Assembly: GCA_029465975.1 (NCBI GenBank)
Contig: CM055730.1
Coordinates: 6,209,801 to 6,273,800 of the forward strand
Reading direction: 5' to 3'
From: Dallia pectoralis
Taxonomy: Eukaryota; Chordata; Actinopteri; Esociformes; Umbridae
DNA: 64,000 nt
A program made the position numbers and the translations under genes. The notes beneath the pieces were generated by a model, which ran no database searches, was not told the DNA's origin, and saw only the letters and a program-made list of their open reading frames with translations. Position 1 is the first letter of the stretch. Every line of letters begins with the position of its first letter. Below are positions 1-10,400 of the stretch, one piece after another.

Positions 1-405
1 TATCCAGGCAGTATCCAGGCACTATCCAGGCACTATCCAGGCAGTATCCAGGCACTATCCAGGCACTATCCAGGCAGTATCCAGGCACTATCCAGGCAGT
101 ATCCAGGCACTATCCAGGCAGTATCCAGGCAGTATCCAGGCACTATCCAGGCACTATCCAGGCAGTATCCAGGCAGTATCCAGGCACTATCCAGGCACTA
201 TCCAGGCAGTATCCAGGCAGTATCCAGGCACTATCCAGGCACTATCCAGGCAGTATCCAGGCAGTATCCAGGCAGTATCCAGGCACTATCCAGGCAGTAT
301 CCAGGCAGTATCCAGGCACTATCCAGGCACTATCCAGGCACTATCCAGGCACTATCCAGGCAGTATCCAGGCAGTATCCAGGCACTATCTAGGCACTATC
401 CAGGC
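1..405. repeat. 11-bp minisatellite in actn2 intron
   Basis: The first 400 bases are an almost uninterrupted array of an 11-bp unit in two flavours, AGTATCCAGGC and ACTATCCAGGC, in irregular order. It begins before the window edge, so its full length is unknown. It lies in the intron upstream of the first visible actn2 exon. Confidence 0.95.
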
Positions 406-572
406 TCATGTCTTCTGTGTCGGGAGGAAGTACCGCTTTCTCCTCATTGCTCAAACCTCTTTTCATATTTCCCCACAGTCTCTGTCTCTCAGCAGCTGTC
501 AAAATGAAATCAGAAAACATAAAAGTATATATATTTTAAATAAACCTTAAATTATAGTTCTCTCTCTCTCAG

Positions 573-2891
573 GAGATCGGTCGTCATTCAGCAGACATTG
601 GAGGTCCTCTGGAAGATCAGATGAGTCAGCTGAAGCAGTTGGAACAGGTCATCATCAAATACAAGACCAACATCGACAAGCTGGAGGAAGACCATCAACA
701 CATACAGGAGTGCCTCATCTTCGACAACAAGCACACTAACTACACCATGGAGGTGACAACATCCAACTACACAACCACACACTAACTACACCATGGAGGT
801 GACAACATCCAACCACACAACCACACACTAACTACACCATGGAGGTGACAACATCCAACCACACAACCACACACTAACTACACCATGGAGGTGACAACAT
901 CCAACCACACAACCACACACTAACTACACCATGGAGGTGACAACATCCAACCACACACTAACTACACCATGGAGGTGACAACATCCAACCACACAACCAC
1001 ACACTAACTACACCATGGAGGTGACAAGATCCAACCACACACTAACTACACCATGGAGGTGACAACATCCAACCACACAACCACACACTAACTACACCAT
1101 GGAGGTGACAACATCCAACCACACAACCACACACTAACTACACCATGGAGGTGACAACATCCAACCACACAACAACCATGAAGGTGACACAACAATGGGG
1201 CCTCCAGTGCATTTGTGTGCAGTTAATCCATGACACGTTAAAATTAGGGAAGTAATTCCTCTTTCAGAGAATTTCTCTGTAACGGGATCATTTTCTGTTG
1301 TCTCTCTCTCTGCCTATGTAGCATATCCGTGTGGGCTGGGAGATGATTCTCACAACCGTTGCCAGAACCATGAACGAGATTGAGACCCAGATCCTGACGC
1401 GTGACGCCAAAGGCATCAGCCAGCAGCAGATGAACGAGTTCCGCCAGTCCTTCAACCACTTTGACCGGGTACCCTGTCCTGTTCCATCTGTGACGTCTAA
1501 CCGAAGTACCGGCTTGTCATTCGTCACTCACTTCTTTGCGTCTCCAATTAACACTGTATGTTACATCGAGCAGATGATGACAACATTGACGTGTGCGAAA
1601 GACAGTCTCTTGTCTGTTGTTGTGCTGACTGGGTGTTGTCCCTATGGCTGGCGGACAGGTTTGACTTCCCTGTGAGGAGGTTAAAGCCTGGTTCGTCTTA
1701 CAACAAAGTTGTCACAAAGTGCTTTTACAATCATCCAGCCTGAATCCGACAGAGCACACATCAACAAGTTGAACAAGTTGATACACGGCGGCTAGGAAAA
1801 ACTCCCTGAAGGAAATGTTTCTGTTGCAGTAACGTCGTGGCTAACTGGGTAACCTGTTCTGGCATGCTTCCTGTGGCTGTTGCAGTAACGTCGTGGCTAA
1901 CTGGGTAACCTGTTCTGGCATGCTTCCTGTGGCTGTTGCAGTAACGTCGTAGCTAACTGGCATACAAGCAGCGAAACCCTCATTCACAGCAGCTGTATTT
2001 TACCTTATGAGACAATAACTTCTATGTTTGCCATGGTTGAGTGGTGTACAGCGTACATCCACCATACTCTCCTCATCGCCACTCCTAACCATGCTCCTCC
2101 TACCGGCTCTTTCCTCCCATTCCTCCTCATTTAAATCCTCTACAACCTCCTCGTTCTCCTCTTCTGTCACGTATAGAAGAAGAAAGGAGGCATGGAGACA
2201 GATGACTTCAGAGCCTGCCTGATCTCCATGGGTTATGATCTGGTAAACACACGCACATGAGCTGTCTTAAGAGAGTCATAACAGTGTCGTAACACTATCA
2301 TAGGAGTGCCATAAAAATATAGTATAAATGTATGAATGATGTTGTCACGAATAAGGAAACAATATCGGCTGTTAATCTCTTTCGTCAGACCGATCCTATA
2401 TCAAGGGTACATAATGTGCTATGGTTTTCAATCACTCCGCTATGTCTGTACTCTATCTGAATTCAAATCCTTACTCAAAACCCACTTATTCTCTAAGTGT
2501 TATTTGTAAGTTTGTATTTAACTGTTGTTGTCCTTCTGTGTTTTTTTGGTGGTAATGTTTGTTATTATTGCTTACTGTTTTATGTCCTGAATTGTAAAGC
2601 GTCCTTGAGCCCTGGAAAGGCGCTATATAAATAAAACGTATTATTATTATTATGGTTTTCGGACACATGCTATTTTAGGATGCACACTATTCAGAGCACG
2701 CTAGCAGGCCCCCCCCCCTCCCCGTTGGGCCATGGTGCATAATTTGGTGCATGGTGCAAGAAAACTGAGACATATGCATTGTGAGATGTTTGACTGACCA
2801 TCTAAGGTAGCTTGGTTCCACCTCTGCTTTTCAGGCCACCACACGATGGCCATAGGATTTGATGAGAGAGCACAACACTGATATTCTGTGT

Positions 2892-2936
<45 letters not shown>

Positions 2937-3565
2937 CACGCAGGGAGAGTCTGAGTTTGCCCGCATCATGACTCTAGTGGATCCTAATGGATTGAACAAG
3001 GTGACCTTTCAGTCCTTCGTAGATTTTATGACCAGAGAGACAGGCGACTCAGACTCCTCAGAACAAGTCCTCGCCTCCTTAAAGATCCTGGCTTCTGATA
3101 AGGTGGGCAGCGGTTGTTCTCTGTGTTGTTCGCTCTGTGTTCCTGTTCTGATTGTCAAAATATCAATCATCTATAACTCTTTCTTATAAGTAAGTGATGT
3201 TATATTTTGCAGAAAGCAACAATTAATACCATGCAAACCTAATGGCTGCTCACAATCTGTGTGTTGATTGTGCTGATAAACAGAACTTTCTCCACAGCAC
3301 GGATGTAAGAGACCACTACAGTATAGCATCACTAGAGACGTGGCAATGGCGAATACAGGGCTTTCCAGAATAATTACATATTTGTTCTCTGTTGTGTTCT
3401 TTCCAGCCGTTCATTATGCCAGATGAGCTGCGTAGAGAGCTGCCTCCAGCCCAGGCAGAGTACTGCATCTCCAGGATGCCCCTTTACAAGGGACCTGACG
3501 GGGTCCCAGGATCTCTGGATTACACCGCCTTCTCCACTGCCCTCTACGGGGAGAGTGACCTTTAG
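573..3565 (+). CDS. actn2: Alpha-actinin-2, C-terminal exons (5' part of gene outside window)
   Basis: Five exons join in phase and give the C-terminus of an alpha-actinin: 573-752, 1322-1468, 2177-2242, 2944-3102 and 3407-3565 (180, 147, 66, 159 and 159 bp, stop TAG at 3563-3565). All introns are GT-AG. The product ends the spectrin-repeat rod (HSADIGGPLEDQMSQLKQLE) and continues into the calmodulin-like EF-hand pair (QSFNHFDR, FRACLISMGYDL, FARIMTLVDPNGLNKVTF) and the C-terminal tail ALYGESDL, which is the PDZ/titin-binding end of the family. Alpha-actinins are antiparallel dimers that crosslink actin; ACTN2 does this at the Z-disc of striated muscle. The paralogues ACTN1/3/4 are similar here, so the name ACTN2 rests on the adjoining mtr and ryr2 genes. 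The actin-binding CH domains and most of the rod lie upstream of the window. Confidence 0.93.
744..1187. repeat. 46-bp minisatellite containing the actn2 exon end and 5' splice site
   Basis: About ten copies of a 46-bp unit (some shortened to about 36 bp). Each copy repeats the last bases of the exon and its donor, CTACACCATGGAG|GTGACA. The first copy is the true exon end at 752. Reading through the first donor meets an in-frame TAA within the first unit, so later copies would give a truncated protein if used. Confidence 0.95.
1823..1960. repeat. 56-bp tandem repeat, about 2.4 copies
   Basis: The segment starting GTTGCAGTAACGTCGTGGCT recurs at 1823, 1879 and 1935, a period of 56 bp. It is intronic (actn2). 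No other feature was seen in this intron. Confidence 0.85.
2395..2655 (+). mobile_element. 3' end of an L2/Rex1-like LINE
   Basis: A short reading frame ending FKSLLKTHLFSKCYL-stop (about 2456-2510) matches the usual C-terminus of CR1/L2/Rex1-type LINE reverse transcriptase ORFs. It is followed by a 3' tail with the typical fish LINE motif TGTAAAGCGTCC ... GGCGCTATATAAATAAA and a (TTA)n end. It is severely 5'-truncated and sits in an actn2 intron. The exact family is not resolved. Confidence 0.7.
2896..2932. repeat. (TG)n microsatellite beside actn2 acceptor
   Basis: About 17 TG dinucleotides run into CGCGCGCACGCAG, directly before the acceptor of the exon at 2944. The dinucleotide run therefore replaces an ordinary polypyrimidine tract. 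Confidence 0.95.
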
Positions 3566-4140
3566 CTTCACCCACCCGACTGAATCCTGTTCTTGTGTTT
3601 TTTCGGTTTATAGACAGTTGCCAGTCAAAATGTGCTATATTGTTATTTTAATGAAGAAACTATTGCTTTGTGGTCTTTGGCATTAAGCTAGCTATGTGGT
3701 TAAGCTTAGGAGATATAAATTGTAAAAAAAAGGCTAGGTTTAAGACTTTTTAACTTTTTCAGGTAGGATAACCCATTCTCTCCCAAAAATATACATCTTA
3801 ACAGATTAAAATTTTTACACCCTACAAAAGGCGTAGTTTGTCGAAAACTTCAACCATTATGCTTCAATCAAACCCAAGACAAGAGGAATTATTCCAAATA
3901 TTTCAAATATTTATTTCGAATATTAAAAAAATGACGTATTGGTGTAAATGGGATAGACGTTCTCAACTGGATCTGGCAAATAAGACCACCATGGAAAACA
4001 TGCATAGAATAAACTCAGTGATTCAAAATAGACAATCTTGTTTTGTCTTTTTGCCAATTACTTTTTTTCTCATGACGTCATTAACTTAAATGATATTGGC
4101 TAGATTGCATATTGCAAATAAATCCTAAACAAAACCTTGC
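3566..4140 (+). other. actn2: actn2 3' UTR and poly(A) signal
   Basis: AT-rich non-coding sequence follows the stop codon. The canonical signal AATAAA is at 4117-4122, so the mRNA probably ends near 4135-4150. The exact cleavage site is inferred. No further ORF of note was seen. Confidence 0.6.
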
Positions 4141-4212
4141 AATCTGTGTCAAACAATGTTATAGGAGCTACATGTTTGGATAAGATTAATTAGTTAGTTA
4201 CGTAAGGAATAT

Positions 4213-4233
4213 TGCGCATGCGAGAGGCGCCTC
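4213..4233 (+). promoter_or_regulatory. mtr: NRF-1-like palindrome in presumed mtr promoter
   Basis: TGCGCATGCG (4213-4222) is one base from the palindromic NRF-1 consensus and is followed by the perfect palindrome GAGGCGCCTC (4224-4233). It lies about 200 bp before the mtr start codon in a short actn2-mtr intergenic gap with no obvious TATA box, as expected for a housekeeping promoter. The role is inferred from position and motif only. Confidence 0.4.
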
Positions 4234-4420
4234 TTGGCATCTGTAATGTGATCATGATGTAGTTTGACCCAAGAAAGTTTGCATCACTTGTGATTTATGA
4301 ACACTGACAACCGGTTGGGGTATCAAGGTTCTCCTGGTTTGCTGGTGGAGGAGGTGGCCCGCGATGCAAACTCGTTTCTCTGGAGTTTATTAAATAACGA
4401 CAAGAAGAAATATACAAGAA

Positions 4421-7400
4421 ATGGCTCCTACAATGCCAGAAAGTTCAACAAGAGCAGGTAGCTAAAACTTGCTGATTAGCTTTAGCTATCAAGCTGCCAG
4501 CTGTCAATGCGGGCTAGCTAGTCCAATATGCCTAGCATGCTAACCTCATAGCCATGTTGTGTGCTTGTGTTAGCGGCTATGCTAAATTAGCTTTAGCTAT
4601 CAAGCTGCCAGCTGTCAATGCGGGCTAGCTAGTCCAATATGCCTAGCATGCTAACCTCATAGCCATGTTGTGTGCTTGTGTTAGCGGCTATGCTAAATTA
4701 GCTTTAGCTATCAAGCCGCCAGCTGTCAATGCGGGCTGGCTAATCCAATATGCCTAGCGTGCTAACTGCATAGCCATGTGGTATGTTTGTATTAGCGGCT
4801 ATGCTAAATTAGCTTTAGCTATCAAGCCGCCAGCTGTCAATGCGGGCTGGCTAATCCAATATGCCTAGCGTGCTAACTTCATAGCCATGTGGTATGTTTG
4901 TATTAGCGGCTATGCTAAATTAGCTTTCGCTATCAAGCTGCCAGCTGTCAATGCGGGCTGGCTAATCCAATATGCCTAGCGTGCTAACTTCATAGCCATG
5001 TGGTATGCTGGTATTAGCGGCTATGCTAAATTAGCTGTAGCCTGCCTCGGTAATGTTACGAATTAAGTGCCTGTCTAGCTTGTATGCTTAAATAATAGTC
5101 GAATGTGTTGTATGAATGTTATCTAACAGCTGGTTTGTATCATCTGTGGATATGGATAATGTACCCCATGCAGTTTCCTCTTGAATATGTTTAACTAGCG
5201 CCCACTATCGGCTGTAGAAGATAGTAACCTATCAGCAGAAAAGCATAGATGAAATGGACAAATCAAAAACATAACTAGTTATGGCACTGCCAGTTCATAC
5301 TGTTAGTACCATTTGTGTAGTAATGGATTTAACTATATGACCAACTAATGTCACACTGCGAGATATCAACTGGTTGTCATAAAATAAGGCTAAATATGTT
5401 TTCAATAAAAGGAATTAATAAAATCTTTTATTGATGACACCCGCTAAATTTCTCCATAAAACATAGAAAAATATCATAGCATGGTTTGATTGACCGGTGT
5501 ACCCCTGTCGAAACATAATTTTACCCTGGCTGCTCATTGGGTAATTTAGTCTGTTACATGTCACCTGAGAAAATATTTATTTACCCAGGTGGCCCTAGAG
5601 ATTAGAGCAGGGGTGCCTTGAAATGAAATTGTAATTGAGCCCAACACTGGTGTTAGCAAGCGGATTGCTATTAGTGATAACAGGATGTGAACGTAACCGC
5701 CACCCCGTAAACCCATTAGCACGACTAACTGTGTTGCCCACAGGCGCCGGCTCTAGCTCACCTTCGCTAGAGGCTGAGCTCCGGGGCTTGTTGGCAAAGA
5801 GGATCATGGTTTTAGATGGAGGCATGGGCACCATGATCCAGGAGCAACGACTGGAGGAGGAGAACTTCAGGGGGGAGGAGTTCAGAAATCACTCCCACAG
5901 CCTGAAGGGCAACAACGATCTGCTCAGCATCACTCAGCCCGAAGTCATCTACAACATACACAAGGTATGGGACGGGGCACATGTTCTGCCTGTCCCTGAG
6001 GACTGGGGATGGGGCACATGTTCGGGCTGTCCCTGAGGACTGGGCACATGTTCGGGCTGTCCCTGGGGACGGGGCACATGTTTGGGCTGTCCCTGGGGCT
6101 GGGGCACATGTTTGGGCTGTCCCTGGGGATGGGGCACATGTTCGGGCTGTCCCTGAGGACTGGGCACATGTTCGGGCTGTCCCTGGGGACGGGGCACATG
6201 TTTGGGCTGTCCCTGGGGCTGGGGCACATGTTTGGGCTGTCCCTGGGGATGGGGCACATGTTTGGGCTGTCCCTGGGGATGGGGCACATGTTTGGGCTGT
6301 CCCTGAGGACTGGGGATGGGGCACATGTTTGGGCTGTCCCTGGGGACGGGGCACAGGTTTGGGCTGTCTCTGGGGATGGGGCACATGTTCGGCCTGTCCC
6401 TGGGGACTGGGGATGGGGCACATGTTTGGGCTGTCCCTGGAGACTGGGGATGGGGCACATGTTTGGGCTGTCCCTGAGGACTGGGGATGGGGCACAGGTT
6501 TGGGCTGTCTCTGAGGACTGGGGATGGGGCACATGTTTGGGCTGTCCCTGAGAACTGGGGATGGGGCACATGTTTGGGCTGTCTCTGAGGACTGGGGATG
6601 GGGCACATGTTTGGGCTGTCCCTGAGAACTGGGGATGGGGCACATGTTTGGGCTGTCCCTGAGAACTGGGGATGGGGCACATGTTCGGGCTGTCCCTGAG
6701 GACAGGGGATGGGGCACATGTTCGGGCTGTCCCTGAGGACAGGGGATGGGGCACATGTTCGGGCTGTCCCTGAGGACAGGGGATGGGGCACATGTTCGGG
6801 CTGTCCCTGAGGACAGGGGATGGGGCACATGTTCGGGCTGTCCCTGAGGACAGGGGACTGGTCACAGGTTTTGGGCTTGTCCCTCTAAAAAGAAGCTAGG
6901 TTACTCAAATCCACCGTTATTCACATGACTGTTTTGAAGTGTTTAACACAACTCAAGCGAATGGTACTGAGTGCTATCTTTAGGCATGAGAAGACCTTTT
7001 CGGTTTAGAAAATGTTTGTCCTCATATGATGCCATTTTCCTTTTCTGTTCTGCTGCTTATATACAGGAGTACCTGCTTGCCGGGGCTGACGTCATCGAAA
7101 CCAACACTTTCAGCAGCACCAGCATTGCCCAGGCTGACTATGGACTTGAGCATTTGGTAAGAAGAAGTGCATTATCCTGTGACAAAATCATCATCATCTA
7201 AACCGTTTATAAGAAAGAAAGCGCTGATCATTACTTCATTCACCCACTTGCAGAAATTGTTTGATTCCCCGGACAATTTTGTTTTTTCAGGCCTATCGTC
7301 TGAACAAGGCGTCCGCAGAGGTTGCCCGGAGAGCTGCAGATGATGTCACCAAGCAGACAGGTGGAGCGTGTTAAGAGTTACTGCATGTTTACTGTGCGTG

Positions 7401-10400
7401 TTAGTGTCACATGCATTATAACATGTCCGTAACTCCTATTTGCTTTTATTACCAGGTTGTAAACGATATGTGGCGGGCGCTGTGGGCCCCACCAATAAAA
7501 CCCTGTCTGTATCGCCCTCTGTGGAGAGACCAGACCTCAGGAACGTCAGTAAGAAAACAGCCAGTTTGATGTTTTCATTGTTCTCTTGTTATTGATATTG
7601 TTATTTATATGAGGTGTGCAGATCACCTGGGCGTATGAATCCACTAAACAAGCACTGTTGTGCATAAACGCTTATTTAACTGTTATTCCAGCGGCTTCTT
7701 TCCTCCTCCAATATCATTAGCCGCTGTTGGTAGGTGGATTGTATAGTGACTGGTAGGGTGAAAAAAGCACATCTCACTGCCAGCAAGCCGCTCATTTGAC
7801 AGTTTTACTGCATACCACTCAAGAACACTGGGTTTATAGCATACTGCTTTTGAGAGTACTGTATTCGATCGGGGTGCCGTGGCGCCTGATCGGGATGCCG
7901 CGGTGCCTGATCGGGATGCCGCGGTGCCTGATCGGGGTGCCGCGGTGCCTGATCGGGGTGCCGCGGTGCCTGATCGGGATGCCGCGGTGCCTGATCGGGA
8001 TGCCGCGGTGCCTGATCGGGGTGCCGTGTCTTTTCTCTCAGCCTTTGATGAGCTGGCGGGGGCCTACACAGAGCAGGTCCAGGGTCTGTTGGATGGAGGG
8101 GTGGATATCATCATGGTGGAGACCATCTTCGACACTGCGAACGCCAAGGTAAACCTGATACAACTTTTTTTTTCAGTCATTGAGTAGGGAGTTATGATAT
8201 ACTGTGTCTTTATAGGGTGTACATTAATATTATTTATCTCCGTTTTGTCTGGAAGGCCGCACTCTTCGCAATCGACAAACTGTTTGAAAAAAGCTACCAA
8301 CCGAGACCTATTTTCGTAAGTATGACTTGTGCTGGTGTGGATATTGCACTGTATATCTCAGCTTTGTTCATATCTCCATCTTCACTAGATATTCATTTAG
8401 TGAAGATGACCAGTGTGACGTCACAGAGAGCCCTGCCAAACAATGCTGTGGCTTATTTGATTTGTTTGGTTGGCTGATTGACGCTGCTGTCCTCTGCTAC
8501 TAGATCTCAGGCACTATAGTGGATAGGAGTGGTCGTACTCTCTCAGGCCAGACAGGAGAGGCCTTTGTCATCAGTGTCTCCCACGCCAAGCCTCTGTGGT
8601 GAGTGAACGTGCACTTCACTTCTGAAATTGGACAATATTTTTAGGTTCACCCTTTTGTCCTTGAGTTTCTTGCTCTCATATTTGCTGGACCGACAGAACT
8701 CGCCACTTCACAGCCTGTGTCCTCGGGTATCACTGATTTTCGTACTGACTTCAGAGTGACTTGCTTCAGCATGAGGTTCATGTGCAATCTGTGTTCTTCT
8801 GTTTCAGTATTGGCTTAAACTGTGCCTTAGGAGCCACTGAGATGAGACCTTTCATCGAGGCTATTGGAAAATGCACCACTGCTCACGTCCTATGTTACCC
8901 CAATGCAGGTAGCCACATCACCAGTGTTAGCTTACAGAGCCCGTGGGCATTAATGCTACCCCAATGCAGGTAGCCACATGACCAGTGTTAGCTTACAGAG
9001 CCCGTGGGCATTAATGCTACCCCAATGCAGGTAGCCACATGACCAGTGTTAGCTTACAGAGCCCGTGGGCATTAATGCTACCCCAATGCAGGTAGCCACA
9101 TGACCAGTGTTAGCTTACAGAGCCCGTGGGCATTAATGCTACCCCAATGCAGGTAGCCACATGACCAGTGTTAGCTTACAGAGCCCGTGGGCATTAATGC
9201 TACCCCAATGCAGGTAGCCACATGACCAGTGTTAGCTTACAGAGCCCGTGGGCATTAATGCTACCCCAATGCAGGTAGCCACATGACCAGTGTTAGCTTA
9301 CAGAGCCCGTGGGCATTAATGCTACCCCAATGCAGGTAGCCACATGACCAGTGTTAGCTTACAGAGCCCGTGGGCATTAATGCTACCCCAATGCAGGTAG
9401 CCACATGACCAGTTTTAGCTTTTAGCTAGTTAGCCTTGTTGTTCACACATCGTCATTTTGTTTCAGGCCTGCCGAATACATTTGGAGGGTACGATGAGAG
9501 CCCAGAGTTGACCGCCTCCCATTTAAAGGTAATCTGATGGATGATGGCTAATCTACCAAATGGATGTGCTAATCTACCAAATGGATGAGCTAATCTACCA
9601 AATGGATGTGCTAATCTACCAAATGGATGAGCTAATCTACCAAATGGATGAGCTAATCTACCAAATGGATGTGCTAATCTACCAAATGGATGAGCTAATC
9701 TACCAAATGGATGTGCTAATCTACCAAATGGATGAGCTAATCTACCAAATGGATGAGCTAATCTACCAAATGGATGAGCTAATCTACCAAATGGATGTGC
9801 TATTCTACCAAATGGATGAGCTAATCTACCAAATGGATGAGCTAATCTACCAAATGGATGAGCTAATCTACCAAATGGATGAGCTAATCTACCAAATGGA
9901 TGTGCTATTCTACCAAATGGATGAGCTAATCTACCAAATGGATGAGCTAATCTACCAAATGGATGTGCTATTCTACCAAATGGATGTGCTATTCTACCAA
10001 ATGGATGAGCTAATCTACCAAATGGATGAGCTAATCTACCAAATGGATGAGCTAATCTACCAAGTGGATGTGCTATTTTACCAAATGGATGTGCTAATCT
10101 ACCAAATGGATGAGCTAATCTACCAAATGGATGAGCTAATCTACCAAATGGATGAGCTAATCTACCAAATGGATGTGCTATTCTACCAAATGGATGTGCT
10201 ATTCTACCAAATGGATGAGCTAATCTACCAAATGGATGAGCTAATCTACCAAATGGATGAGCTAATCTACCAAGTGGATGTGCTATTTTACCAAATGGAT
10301 GTGCTATTCTACCAAATGGATGTGCTATTCTACCAAATGGATGAGCTAATCTACCAAATGGATGAGCTAATCTACCAAATGGATGAGCTAATCTACCAAA

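Noticed and set aside
5812..6865. Several 290-340-codon ORFs rich in PSPGTAQTCA
   Set aside because: Frames across the 30/37-bp array of mtr intron 2; the ends run into antisense of exon 2.
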